Positions 42,790 to 51,579 are shown, counted from the first letter of the stretch. The stretch: 64,000 nucleotides of DNA from SABI01 sp963677695 (GCA_963677695.2 CAXXUJ010000002.1:620001-684000); one strand, 5' to 3'. Made by a program: numbers and translations. Notes: generated from the sequence alone by a model not told the origin.

Positions 42790-44811
42790 ATGAGTACTCA
42801 TCTTTTGTCCTCTCTCAACGAGAGTCAGAGAAGAAGTGTAGAACAGACTGAAGGCCCTCTTCTCATCATCGCAGGTGCAGGAAGCGGCAAAACACGAATG
42901 ATCACTCACCGAATAGCCTATCTTATAGAAACAGGGGTGAAACCTGAACATATCCTTGCCCTTACATTCACCAACAAGGCTGCAAAGGAAATGGCAGAGA
43001 GAATCGGAGAACTGATCAAAGGAAAGAAGGAAGCTCCGGTCACAGCCACCTTCCACTCCTTTGCACTGATGGTTCTCAAGAAAACGATCCATCTTCTCGG
43101 TTACACGAACCGTTTCACCATCTATGATACACAGGATACGATATCGCTCATGAAAGAGGTGATGAGAGAACATGATGTCGACATCACAGCAATTGATGCA
43201 CGGGACCTTCTCGATGTCTACAGCCGCTACAGGCGCGGACAGAAGGAGGCACAACTCGAATACACAGGACTTACTAAAGAACTCTGTGAATCGTATCAGG
43301 AGCATAAGAAAGGGTATAACGCACTCGATTTCGATGACCTCATCCATCTTCTCCTTGAGATTTTCACGAAGCATGAAGATGTTCTCGATATCTACCGCAA
43401 GCAGTTCACCTACATCATGGTTGACGAATTCCAGGACACCTCACGGGAACAGTACAGAATTGTCCACCTCCTGTCAGAAACACACAGGAATCTTGCGGTC
43501 GTCGGTGATGATGATCAGTCAATCTACTCCTGGAGAGGAGCCGACTACGGAAATATCCTGCAGTTTGAACACGATTTCCCCGAGAGAGTCGAGATATTCC
43601 TCGACAGAAACTACCGCTCCACCGGGATGATCCTCTCAGCAGCGAACCAGTTGATCCTCAATAACTGCGAACGTAAAAAGAAGAACCTCTGGACCCAGGA
43701 AGATCAGGGGACAGCCATCAGCCTTATAGAGAGTGAAGACAATGAGAAGGAAGCTTCCACTATAGCCGATAAAATACGGCAGGATGCATTCACTCACCAA
43801 CGCCCGTACAGTGACTATGCAGTTCTGGTACGCACGAACCATCTTCTTCCTACCATTGAAACGCAGCTCATGGACCGTCAGATGAAAGTTCAGGTGAGCG
43901 GCGGCATGAGCTTCTACGACCGGAGGGAAGTGAAGGACGTCATTGCCTATATCAGGCTGTTTGCCAATAAGAACGACGATATCGCATTGCTCAGAATCAT
44001 CAACACACCGAAACGGCGTATCGGCCTTACTACTCTCCAACTGTTGCGGAAGGTGAAGGACGCTCACGGTGTTTCCTATTACGATGCTATCAAGATCATC
44101 GTTGATCATAATGACGGAGAGCATTCGAGACAGAAGGATGCTCTCAGCAATTTTCTCAATCTGATAGACCAGTACAGTGAACTGTTCATGAAGGAGAGGA
44201 ACGGAAAGCACAGGGTGCTCAGCCGCCTCCTTGATGAAATTCACTACCGTTCATATCTCATCGGGGAGTACCCGGCGAACGAGAAGACGGCACAGGCGAA
44301 ATATCTCTCAGCTGTCCAGTACATCAAATTCTTCAGACAGTGGGAGGAAGAGCGTTCGGGAGATGAGAGCATCTATGATTACCTGAGACGCCTGACTCTC
44401 ACATCAGGCGAAAAGAGTGATCGGGATGAAGGGGAAGCGGCCGTCAATCTGATGACCATGCATGCATCGAAAGGTCTTGAATTCCATACCGTCTTCCTTG
44501 CCGGTATCGAGGATGAGATCATTCCGCACCGAAGAAGTGTCGAAGAGAATGACGGAAATCTTGAGGAGGAACGCAGGCTCTTCTATGTAGCTATCACACG
44601 AGCTCAGAAACATCTGTTCATTAGTTACGCGAAGCAGAGGAAAATACGAAATGAAGTGATTATGTCCCTCCCCTCCCGATTCCTCTCTGAGATAGAAGAG
44701 ATGCACTTTGCGAAACCAGAAGAACCGAAAGAAATGACCAAGGAAGACCATTTGGACCGCTTGAAATCTTTCCTTTCCGTCCTTGATGAAAAAGAAAAAG
44801 AGAATGCATGA
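42790..44811 (+). CDS. UvrD/PcrA/Rep-family DNA helicase
   Basis: 673-residue superfamily 1A helicase. Motif Ia and Walker A: IIAGAGSGKTRMITHR and LTFTNKAAKEMAERI. Walker B MVDEFQDTSREQYR, motif III VVGDDDQSIYSWRGAD, motif IV FLDRNYRST, motif V LMTMHASKGLEFHTVF, motif VI RRLFYVAITRAQK. It works in repair and in removing protein blocks at forks. Slightly shorter than PcrA or UvrD (about 720), mainly at the C-terminus, and closer to Rep in length. GGAG is seven bases before ATG. A hairpin overlaps its stop codon. Confidence 0.95.
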   Translation: MSTHLLSSLNESQRRSVEQTEGPLLIIAGAGSGKTRMITHRIAYLIETGVKPEHILALTFTNKAAKEMAERIGELIKGKKEAPVTATFHSFALMVLKKTIHLLGYTNRFTIYDTQDTISLMKEVMREHDVDITAIDARDLLDVYSRYRRGQKEAQLEYTGLTKELCESYQEHKKGYNALDFDDLIHLLLEIFTKHEDVLDIYRKQFTYIMVDEFQDTSREQYRIVHLLSETHRNLAVVGDDDQSIYSWRGADYGNILQFEHDFPERVEIFLDRNYRSTGMILSAANQLILNNCERKKKNLWTQEDQGTAISLIESEDNEKEASTIADKIRQDAFTHQRPYSDYAVLVRTNHLLPTIETQLMDRQMKVQVSGGMSFYDRREVKDVIAYIRLFANKNDDIALLRIINTPKRRIGLTTLQLLRKVKDAHGVSYYDAIKIIVDHNDGEHSRQKDALSNFLNLIDQYSELFMKERNGKHRVLSRLLDEIHYRSYLIGEYPANEKTAQAKYLSAVQYIKFFRQWEEERSGDESIYDYLRRLTLTSGEKSDRDEGEAAVNLMTMHASKGLEFHTVFLAGIEDEIIPHRRSVEENDGNLEEERRLFYVAITRAQKHLFISYAKQRKIRNEVIMSLPSRFLSEIEEMHFAKPEEPKEMTKEDHLDRLKSFLSVLDEKEKENA

Positions 44812-44824
44812 CAGGGCATTCTCT
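44799..44824 (+). terminator. Hairpin overlapping the helicase stop codon
   Basis: AGAGAATGC (44799-44807) pairs with GCATTCTCT (44816-44824) around an eight-base loop that contains the TGA. No good T-run follows directly; TTTTTT appears 15 bases later. Confidence 0.5.
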
Positions 44825-44938
44825 CTATAGTTTACATATCTTTTTTATATAACTTCAGTATCTATATAATTGTATTTTCATATCATACCTATGTCAGAGC
44901 CATACTAAAACAGTACAGTATTTATACTGCAGCTATAT
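44825..44938. repeat. AT-rich region with CAGTAT palindrome beside the ParA cassette
   Basis: Contains CAGTAT at 44856-44861 and the palindrome CAGTAT-TT-ATACTG at 44916-44929, which ends ten bases from the ribbon-helix-helix gene stop. CAGTAT recurs on the other side of parA. Possible operator or centromere half-sites. Confidence 0.4.
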
Positions 44939-45175
44939 TCAATCTGAATATTTTTTAACGAATTCCCGCAGTGCGAACCTGATACCTGCAGCCCACCCGA
45001 GACCCATGCCATGGAACATTCCTTCCAGTTCTTTCTTGAAGGAAGGTTCTATAGAGAAGGTAGTGAGAATCTTCTTCTCTCTCTGAGTCCTGTTTGCCTG
45101 CTTGAACAGCTTTTCCGCCTTCTCAACACTATCGAAGGAAGCATCTGTGGGACCCTCTTTTTTCTTTAATGCCAT
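44939..45175 (-). CDS. Ribbon-helix-helix partner of ParA (putative partition protein)
   Basis: 78 residues. A charged N-terminal arm (about 1-35) is followed by KKILTTFSIEPSFKKELEGM and a helical end WAAGIRFALREFVKKYSD. This strand-helix-helix order is the RHH DNA-binding fold of ParG, Omega and CopG proteins. It starts just after the ParA stop: GGAG within parA is eight bases from ATG 45175 (a GTG lies one codon upstream). Size, fold and position match the second gene of type Ib partition cassettes. Sequence homology to a named family is not recognised. Confidence 0.7.
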   Translation of the reverse strand: MALKKKEGPTDASFDSVEKAEKLFKQANRTQREKKILTTFSIEPSFKKELEGMFHGMGLGWAAGIRFALREFVKKYSD

Positions 45176-45178
45176 CAC

Positions 45179-45940
45179 TCAACTCCAAATCTCATCTGCA
45201 ATCGATCGGATTGCAGATTTCGTCGTCTTCTTCAAGCCCTTTCCCCTTTCAGAATATTTCTGGGGGGGAAGATGGTATTCCTGAGACTTCCTGAACACAG
45301 GATCAACAGGGACTCTGTAAATGGTATAGGGTCCCGACTCTGCTGCTCTCAGCATCTGCTTATGCTGCAGTATCCTTCCATCAAAACCATTGATGATCAC
45401 CCTCTTGTGCAGAGCCTTCGTTGTAAATGTCTTTTTGAGTTTTTCCAACTCAAATATAAATATCTCAAGTCCATCAAGACTGAAAATTTCAGGTGTCATA
45501 GGCGTGATCACCTCATCACTTGCGATGAGCGCTGACCGTTCAAGGTTCCCGAGTCCCGGGGAAAGATCAAGAATGATCCTGTCAAACCGCTTCGACAGCT
45601 GTTCCACCATCTCGGCAATGATATAGGGTTCATTCTGAATCGTCTGCTCGCCGTACTCTTTCAGCTCGCCTCCGATTCCGAAGGAGGGAAGAATATAGAG
45701 ATTATCGATCGTCTCCACTCTCTTCACTGCATCCCAGACATAACAGACACCCTTGAGAACATCTGCCACCTCATAGGTCGCTTTCCCGGTGTAGAACCAT
45801 GAGGATGTATTGCCCTGCGGATCCAGGTCTACAAGGATTGTTGATACCCCACTCATGGCAGACTCACATGCAACTGCTCCGGAAATAGTGGTCTTTCCCA
45901 CCCCTCCCTTCTGCAAGTGGAATGAAATAGTCTTTTTCAT
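45179..45940 (-). CDS. ParA/MinD-family partition ATPase
   Basis: 253 residues. Deviant Walker A QKGGVGKTTISGA at the N-terminus, VDLDPQGNTSSW (switch I region), Walker B IILDLSPGLGNLE and PMTPEIFSLDGLE. It lacks an N-terminal DNA-binding helix, like plasmid type Ib ParA or ParF. It is not beside gidB or a ParB gene, so it is unlikely to be the main chromosomal ParA. With the RHH protein it forms a plasmid-like partition pair, here in an AT-rich patch beside an IS element, suggesting acquisition. Confidence 0.88.
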   Translation of the reverse strand: MKKTISFHLQKGGVGKTTISGAVACESAMSGVSTILVDLDPQGNTSSWFYTGKATYEVADVLKGVCYVWDAVKRVETIDNLYILPSFGIGGELKEYGEQTIQNEPYIIAEMVEQLSKRFDRIILDLSPGLGNLERSALIASDEVITPMTPEIFSLDGLEIFIFELEKLKKTFTTKALHKRVIINGFDGRILQHKQMLRAAESGPYTIYRVPVDPVFRKSQEYHLPPQKYSERGKGLKKTTKSAIRSIADEIWS

Positions 45941-46361
45941 ACTGTTGAACCTTTATCATTTGATTATAGGAACAGATCTTTCAGAAATCAAGCAATACCT
46001 ATCAATATTCCGATTTAACTATACACCATGAAAGGTATAAGCTACACAGATATATAGCACTTCACTGCAAAACAGTATTGGTTTACATTGTTTTTATATA
46101 ATATTCACGTCACTCATTATCTATCATTCAGTATAGAATGTATTTCATAACAGTTATGTTTTATATGATTTTTATATTGTTTTAATGTATGTATAATATA
46201 TTTTAAACACATATTTCATAGCGTATGTATATGACAGCTATTGTATGTTTCACTTCTCTGATTTCCAGGATTTCCTATCTGGGAGCAGCTGAAATTGAAC
46301 ATGACAGAAAGGAATCAGGATCATTCAGATCTCCTCCTGTTTCATTCTTTTTCGGTCCCTT
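45941..46361. other. AT-rich intergenic region between parA and the IS30 element
   Basis: About 420 bases without a gene. CAGTAT at 46073-46078 and 46129-46134 (the latter inside CATTC-AGTATA-GAATG), and the palindrome CATAAC-A-GTTATG at 46146-46158. Base composition is far more AT-rich than the rest of the window. One copy of a 15-bp direct repeat flanking the IS lies at 46339-46353. Confidence 0.55.
46339..46353. repeat. 15-bp direct repeat flanking the IS30 element, left copy
   Basis: GTTTCATTCTTTTTC, identical to 47620-47634. It lies eight bases outside the conserved inverted-repeat core of the IS, as does the right copy. Probable long target duplication. Confidence 0.6.
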
Positions 46362-47611
46362 GTAAAGTAAAATGCACGTTTTTCTTTCTCATCCTCTTAC
46401 CTCCAGTATTCCAGGCAAGCAGAGTTCGGGCCCGAACTCTGCTTGAAGCGCCATCCGAGGTGTCAGCCCCTTCAGGATTTTACGAGGATAGGAATTCATC
46501 CAGTCCTGTATCTTTCTCACTACATTCTTCGTATATCTGCTGATATCTGAACCCTTAGGTATAAAACGTCTGATAATGCCGTTATGATTCTCATTGGTTC
46601 CTCTTTCGAAGCTGCTGTACGGATGAGCATAATAGAGCGTAACACGATGCTTGTTCGAAAGAGCAGAAGTCTCGATTCCCTCTATATCTGAAAACTCTCC
46701 TCCATTGTCAGCTGTAATCGTTTTAAACAGCTTTCTGAAGAGTGTAGGACCCAGTTCTCTCTCAAGCACAGCAAGTTCCTTCCTGACAGCCGCAGCTGTC
46801 CTGTTGGCAATCCTGCGGGTAATCTCGAAACGGGTCTTACGCTCTGTCAGTGTCAGCAGACACGTAGAGGAAGTACCGGTTCCACTCACAATCGTATCAG
46901 CTTCCCAGTGTCCGTACTCAGTACGATCATCAGCTCCCTGTGGACGCTTTGATATACTTTTTGCAGCAGCCGCTACACGTGAATGTTTTCTAGGTTCCCC
47001 CTTCGGTTTCCTGCGTTTCCCCTCCAACAGGAGATCTTTCTCACTCAGATCTCCCATATAGCCCGACTGAATATAGTTATACAGCGTCTTCTCACAGATT
47101 CTGGTATCACTGGGCCATCCTTTGTTGTCGAATTCAGCAATAACGGCGTAGGGTGAATATTTTTTATCTCGAATCAGATGAGTCACTGCTTCCACGAGAG
47201 GCCAGTCGTACCCCAGCTTCAGGTCAGGTCCTTTGGCAGAATATTTGCTCTTAGCGTCTATATGAGCATATTCTGCGTTGTATTCCGTTCTTTCAAAAGG
47301 CTCCTCTTCAACCACATGGGTCACCATCCCTCTCTTCAGTTCTCGGCGGATGGTTGATTCATGCTTGCCGAAGATCTTTCCTAACAGTAAAGGCGAGCGT
47401 ATTTTGGTGTACCCATTTGTCCCCGCATAATAACTTTGCAATTCTGCCCTCTGATCCCAGGTGAAATGACTATTACGTGCATGATCCTTTATGGTAAGCT
47501 TGTTTCGTCCCATGGCTCCCTCGCTACATTTGGTTTGTGGTAATTCCATTGTAACAGAGTCCCATGGGACTTTCTTTTTCTTTTCGCCTTTCGGCGTGCA
47601 TTTCATCTTAC
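46362..47611 (-). mobile_element. IS30-family insertion sequence
   Basis: One transposase gene bounded by imperfect inverted repeats: GTAAAGTAAAATGCACG at 46362-46378 and, on the minus strand from the right end, GTAAGATGAAATGCACG at 47611-47595 (14 of 17 match). If the 15-bp direct repeats are the target duplication, the element spans 46354-47619 and the outer eight bases of each end are not conserved. It lies between the ParA cassette and asnA. Confidence 0.82.
46389..47513 (-). CDS. IS30-family DDE transposase
   Basis: About 374 residues. An N-terminal helix-turn-helix region with GKIFGKHESTIRRELKRG, then the catalytic triad of the rve-type domain: D in GHWEADTIVSG, D in TITADNGGEFSD, E in SSFERGTNENHNGIIRRF. 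All three acidic residues are present and the frame is intact, so it may be active. ATG 47513 gives the typical IS30 N-terminus MGRNKLTIKDHARN and has GGGAG nearby; the frame continues to ATG 47549 and further into the inverted repeat. The perfect palindrome AGTCCCATGGGACT (47558-47571) sits just upstream. Confidence 0.92.
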   Translation of the reverse strand: MGRNKLTIKDHARNSHFTWDQRAELQSYYAGTNGYTKIRSPLLLGKIFGKHESTIRRELKRGMVTHVVEEEPFERTEYNAEYAHIDAKSKYSAKGPDLKLGYDWPLVEAVTHLIRDKKYSPYAVIAEFDNKGWPSDTRICEKTLYNYIQSGYMGDLSEKDLLLEGKRRKPKGEPRKHSRVAAAAKSISKRPQGADDRTEYGHWEADTIVSGTGTSSTCLLTLTERKTRFEITRRIANRTAAAVRKELAVLERELGPTLFRKLFKTITADNGGEFSDIEGIETSALSNKHRVTLYYAHPYSSFERGTNENHNGIIRRFIPKGSDISRYTKNVVRKIQDWMNSYPRKILKGLTPRMALQAEFGPELCLPGILEVRG

Positions 47612-47619
47612 CGCGCGCG

Positions 47620-47634
47620 GTTTCATTCTTTTTC
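47620..47634. repeat. 15-bp direct repeat flanking the IS30 element, right copy
   Basis: GTTTCATTCTTTTTC, identical to 46339-46353, eight bases outside the right inverted-repeat core. Confidence 0.6.
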
Positions 47635-47645
47635 ATAAAAAAACA

Positions 47646-47674
47646 TTGACAGGGAACTCTCCGGTTTATATCGT
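47646..47674 (+). promoter_or_regulatory. Candidate asnA promoter next to the IS end
   Basis: TTGACA (47646-47651), 17-base spacer, TATCGT (47669-47674), about 50 bases before ATG 47727. The -35 begins 12 bases past the right direct repeat. Confidence 0.45.
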
Positions 47675-47726
47675 TACAGAACAAAAAGGTCATTATTACG
47701 TATACGTAAGAAGGAGTACATCACTT

Positions 47727-48761
47727 ATGAAAAATCAATTTCCTAAAGAATACACACCTTTTATGGATGCTCGACATACAGAGAGAGCCGTAAAGTTTGT
47801 AAAAGATACATTCGAGAGAGAACTGAGTGGAGAGCTTTATCTTTCCCGTGTGACAAGTCCTCTGTTCGTAGCGAAAGGGTCAGGTATCAATGACGACCTG
47901 AACGGTATAGAAAGGCCGGTGAGTTTTCAGGTGATGAACCTCGACAACAGAAACATGGAGATCGTCCACTCGCTCGCGAAGTGGAAGAGAATGGCACTCG
48001 CAGATTATACCTTCGAAAAAGGGACCGGTCTCTATACCGATATGAATGCTATCAGACCCGATGATGACATTGATGAGATTCACTCCATCTACGTAGACCA
48101 GTGGGACTGGGAACTTGCGATGCCAGAGGGTTCAAGGAATCTTGAATTCCTTAAAGCGATCGTAAAGAAGATCTACGGTGCTCTCAAGCGTACTGAATTC
48201 CTTGTAGGAGAGATGTTCCCTCAGTGTGCTCCCTACCTCCCCGAAGAGATCACTTTCATCCACTCTGAGGATGCATTGAAGAAATATCCTGACCTCACTC
48301 CCCCAGAGAGAGAAAAAGCTCTTGCCAAGGAATACGGGGCTGTGTTCCTTATCGGTATAGGCAAGGCTCTTGAAGATGGTGTCGTACACGGGGGACGCGC
48401 TCCCGACTATGATGACTGGTCATCTCCGACTTCCTCCTCTCATTCCGGTCTCAATGGTGATATCATCGTATGGGATAAAGTTCGTGAGGACTCTCTGGAA
48501 CTTTCAAGCATGGGAATCCGAGTCGATGCCGAATCTCTTCTTCGACAACTGAAGATTACTGGTAAAGAAGAAAGGAAAGAATTATACTGGCACAAACGAC
48601 TCCTGAACGAAGAATTCCCTCAGAGTATCGGGGGCGGAATAGGACAGTCCCGTATCTGTATGCTGCTTTTGAAAAAAGCTCATATCGGAGAGGTTCAGGC
48701 CTCTGTATGGCCTGAGGAAGTTCATGCTGAAGCACAAAAGCACAGCGTGACGCTGCTATAG
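47727..48761 (+). CDS. asnA: Aspartate--ammonia ligase (asparagine synthetase A)
   Basis: 344 residues, a class II aaRS-like enzyme making asparagine from aspartate, ammonia and ATP. FVAKGSGINDDLNGIERPV, MNAIRPDDDIDEIHSIYVDQ, HGGRAPDYDDW and the C-terminal SIGGGIGQSRICM are diagnostic. ATG 47727 has AAGGAG ten bases upstream and gives the usual N-terminus. It uses free ammonia, unlike AsnB. Ribokinase follows after 26 bases, so they may share a transcript. Confidence 0.96.
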   Translation: MKNQFPKEYTPFMDARHTERAVKFVKDTFERELSGELYLSRVTSPLFVAKGSGINDDLNGIERPVSFQVMNLDNRNMEIVHSLAKWKRMALADYTFEKGTGLYTDMNAIRPDDDIDEIHSIYVDQWDWELAMPEGSRNLEFLKAIVKKIYGALKRTEFLVGEMFPQCAPYLPEEITFIHSEDALKKYPDLTPPEREKALAKEYGAVFLIGIGKALEDGVVHGGRAPDYDDWSSPTSSSHSGLNGDIIVWDKVREDSLELSSMGIRVDAESLLRQLKITGKEERKELYWHKRLLNEEFPQSIGGGIGQSRICMLLLKKAHIGEVQASVWPEEVHAEAQKHSVTLL

Positions 48762-48787
48762 AAAAAGCAAGAGGAAGGTATATTTTC

Positions 48788-49705
48788 ATGGCGATTTATA
48801 ATTTCGGATCTACGAATATTGATATCATTTTCAAGGTGACCCATATTGTCCGCCCCGGGGAGACCATTCCTTCCTCATCTCTCGAGAGAAGTGTCGGCGG
48901 CAAGGGAGCAAACCAGTCTGTAGGGGCAGCATTTGCGGGAGAAGCCCTTGTCTACCATGTAGGAAAGATTGGGAATGACGGACTTTTCATCCCTCCCCTC
49001 CTTGAAGAGAAAGGGGTGAAGGTCTCCTATCTGAAAGAGTGCGGTACTCCCACAGGTCAGGCCCTCATTCAGGTGACTGAGGAGGGGCAGAACTCCATCG
49101 TGCTGTACGGAGGAGGAAATCAGACATTCACAGAACCTGAAGTGCTTGCCGTCATGGATTACATGAGTAAGGGAGACTGGATCCTCCTGCAGAACGAAAT
49201 CAACCTGAACAATTTTGTCATAGAAGAAGGGAAGAAACGGGGAATGAAGATCTGTTTCAACCCTGCACCCTATGATGATAAGATCAAGGATCTCCCTCTC
49301 GATCTTATCGATATCTTCGTCCTGAACGAAACAGAGGCAGAAGGCCTGAGCGGGGAGTCTGATCCCCTCATCTCTCTTGATATCCTCAGCAGGAAATATC
49401 CTGAAGCTGAAATTCTCATCACCCTAGGAAAGGATGGGGTCCTGCAGAAACAGGGGGCCGGTGAAATTCATTCCTGCGGTGTATGGGAGGTCCCGGTCAA
49501 GGACACCACGGCCGCAGGTGATACCTTCATAGGGTGTTATGCAGCAAACAGGAGCAAGGGAATAGATGTCGCTGAGGCTCTGGAGAGAGCCTCCAGAGCA
49601 AGTAATATCACAGTGATGAGGGAAGGAGCTCTTCCCTCCATCCCTCACCCTGGTGAGTTCTCTTTACTTGATGATTACACCTACAGAGAAATCAGTCTCG
49701 ACTAG
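48788..49705 (+). CDS. Ribokinase (PfkB family)
   Basis: 305 residues. PfkB signatures: SVGGKGANQSVGAAFAGEAL near residue 37 and TTAAGDTFIGCYAANRSKG with the catalytic Asp at about 240. The N-terminus MAIYNFGSTNIDIIFKV and the GKGANQ motif are ribokinase-like (D-ribose to ribose-5-phosphate). No ribose transporter is adjacent, so a related pentose or nucleoside is possible. Its 3' end overlaps the convergent fructokinase gene by four bases. Confidence 0.88.
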   Translation: MAIYNFGSTNIDIIFKVTHIVRPGETIPSSSLERSVGGKGANQSVGAAFAGEALVYHVGKIGNDGLFIPPLLEEKGVKVSYLKECGTPTGQALIQVTEEGQNSIVLYGGGNQTFTEPEVLAVMDYMSKGDWILLQNEINLNNFVIEEGKKRGMKICFNPAPYDDKIKDLPLDLIDIFVLNETEAEGLSGESDPLISLDILSRKYPEAEILITLGKDGVLQKQGAGEIHSCGVWEVPVKDTTAAGDTFIGCYAANRSKGIDVAEALERASRASNITVMREGALPSIPHPGEFSLLDDYTYREISLD

Positions 49706-50646
49706 AGTATAGAGCCGACCTCGCTGCGCAGCGGCGGGTTTGCTCCTTTCCTGCTCGTTGTCACGGCAGCAGCCTGTACCGCAAATTCCAGCATATCCTT
49801 GATATCACCATCAGACAGCGAACCGGCATCGGTCACTTCATGCTCACTCAGATAGGTGAGCACCGCTCCGCTGACAGTATCTCCCGCACCGACGGTATCG
49901 ACGATCGGATTATCGATGGCGGGCACTTCGATAATGCGCCCTGCCTTATCCATCCACCTCAGACCATCCTTACCAAGTGTCAGGATGATAGCCTGAGTCT
50001 TCCCTTCCATCAGCTTTGCAAGCCCCTCTTCAACAGAGAGCTCAGGATAGAGGAATTCAAGGTCTTCATGAGAAAGCTTGATCACTGAAGAGAGGGATGC
50101 CAGTTCTTTCATTCTTGTCAGGTACCGGTCAAAATCTTCTATGACTGTCGGTCTTACATTGGGATCAAAAAAGACGAAAGGAAGCTTCTTCACACTCTGA
50201 AGAGCCTTGAGGATATGGCTGCCGCTTGCTTCCAGGGCAACTGAAACAGAACCGATAAGGATATAATCAAGGTTGTCTGCCTGATCTATAGTCTCAACGA
50301 TCTCCTCAGAAGAGAAGGAGGTAACACTGGTATCGGAGGTATAGAAAACATAGGAAGCTGCTCCGGTATCATCAATCTTGGCAAAGCCTATCATCGAGTT
50401 TTCAGGGACATCAACCAGGTTGTCCTGTATCTTCACATTATTCGCCAGGAAATACTCCTTCATTTTCTGCCCGAACATATCCTGTGACAGTTTACCTATA
50501 AAAAGAGCATCGCTTCCCAGGCGGGCAGCTGCCGTCGCTGCATTCAGCGTAGATCCTCCGCAATAATAATGGAAGAGAGGGTCACTGCCTGAGGGGACAT
50601 CACCCGAAATAAAATCTATAAGAGCCTCACCAAGAAAACCGATCAT
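49702..50646 (-). CDS. Fructokinase-like carbohydrate kinase (PfkB family)
   Basis: 314 residues. N-terminal FLGEALIDFISGD, sugar-binding CGGSTLNAATAAARLGSDAL, and the ATP-site DTVGAGDTVSGAVLTYL with the catalytic Asp. The pattern fits bacterial fructokinase (fructose to fructose-6-phosphate). AGGAGA is six bases before ATG. It precedes no obvious partner; the HD hydrolase is upstream by 15 bases on the same strand and may be co-transcribed. Confidence 0.87.
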   Translation of the reverse strand: MIGFLGEALIDFISGDVPSGSDPLFHYYCGGSTLNAATAAARLGSDALFIGKLSQDMFGQKMKEYFLANNVKIQDNLVDVPENSMIGFAKIDDTGAASYVFYTSDTSVTSFSSEEIVETIDQADNLDYILIGSVSVALEASGSHILKALQSVKKLPFVFFDPNVRPTVIEDFDRYLTRMKELASLSSVIKLSHEDLEFLYPELSVEEGLAKLMEGKTQAIILTLGKDGLRWMDKAGRIIEVPAIDNPIVDTVGAGDTVSGAVLTYLSEHEVTDAGSLSDGDIKDMLEFAVQAAAVTTSRKGANPPLRSEVGSIL

Positions 50647-50661
50647 ATTATTTCTCCTTTT

Positions 50662-51468
50662 TTACAGATATTGTTTATATTCCTGTCCAACTATTCTAGC
50701 ATACAATTCAATATATGGCTTTATAGGCGACATGTTAATTTTCGGTATCAGTACTTCCTCAACCTGGAAGAAACCTACTTCACCTGACATATCCACTTCG
50801 ATCGCGATAGGCTTCTCCTTCCCCTGAACAATTCTCACTTTCTCAATCGCATTGGAAGAATATTTGTGGATATCACCCACCTTTGCACCGTGGGAGAGGA
50901 CGAGAGGAATACGTGCACGCCCCTTCTCCATATCACAACCGTCGGCTAGAAGTATGATACCCGATTCGACCGAATGGATCTTCCTCGTTGCCATATGGCC
51001 TACGATGCCCTCCAAAGCAACGGACCGTACCACCACCCGTTTATATAGGTCGTCAGGGTATACCTTCTCTAAAAGTCTGTTGATGACAGGCATGGCAAGA
51101 GTGGAGCTCATAAGCTCGTGGTCTTCTCTCCCCACTGCCATTCCGAGGTCATGAAGGAAACCTGAAAGGAGCACAGCACAGAGGGAATCATCAGCTTCCC
51201 CCACATTGTCCTGTTCAAGTGATCCTTTGATTCCCTGTTTCTGAAGGAGGTTGAAAAGTTTGATCGCATTGATTGTGACCTGTCTCATATGGACCGGCCC
51301 ATGGTCATTGAAACCGAGACGGACGATGGAAACACTGTTTGCATATTCCTGCATGAGATGTACTTCTTCATCAGTGAGGAGAAGTTTTAAAAGCTTCCCA
51401 GCGTTACTCGACTCATCGAGCATCTTCAGGAGTTTCTGTTCTAAATTAAGTTCTTTCTGTGATTTCAT
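50662..51468 (-). CDS. HD-domain phosphohydrolase
   Basis: 268 residues. HD metal motifs are present: NDHGPVHMRQVT (about 56) and LLSGFLHDLGMAVGREDHEL (about 101-120), with later DGCDMEKGRARI. A long N-terminal helix precedes them. HD proteins hydrolyse phosphomono- or diesters, often nucleotides; the substrate is unknown. There is no Shine-Dalgarno: a promoter with TACGAT ends six bases before ATG, so the mRNA is probably leaderless. Confidence 0.82.
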   Translation of the reverse strand: MKSQKELNLEQKLLKMLDESSNAGKLLKLLLTDEEVHLMQEYANSVSIVRLGFNDHGPVHMRQVTINAIKLFNLLQKQGIKGSLEQDNVGEADDSLCAVLLSGFLHDLGMAVGREDHELMSSTLAMPVINRLLEKVYPDDLYKRVVVRSVALEGIVGHMATRKIHSVESGIILLADGCDMEKGRARIPLVLSHGAKVGDIHKYSSNAIEKVRIVQGKEKPIAIEVDMSGEVGFFQVEEVLIPKINMSPIKPYIELYARIVGQEYKQYL

Positions 51469-51474
51469 TGAGTA

Positions 51475-51503
51475 ATCGTACTAAGGGGAAGCTAAAAAGG
51501 CAA
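51475..51503 (-). promoter_or_regulatory. HD hydrolase promoter with -10 abutting the start codon
   Basis: Minus strand: TTGCCT (51498-51503), 17-base spacer, TACGAT (51475-51480), six bases, ATG. Same geometry as metG. Confidence 0.6.
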
Positions 51504-51531
51504 CTGGAAAGAGAAAGTCTCACACCAAATT

Positions 51532-51555
51532 AAAAAAGGGAGGCTTTCGCCTCCC
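51532..51555 (-). terminator. Terminator of the membrane-anchored PPIase gene
   Basis: GGGAGGC and GCCTCCC pair around TTTC/GAAA (51538-51555); on the minus strand TTTTTTAATTT follows. Confidence 0.93.
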
Positions 51556-51579
51556 CGTTTATCTGAGTAAGAAATACTA

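Noticed and set aside
44799..46361. CRISPR array or toxin-antitoxin system near the ParA cassette
   Set aside because: No regular repeat-spacer pattern; the RHH protein is paired with a ParA ATPase and not with a toxin.
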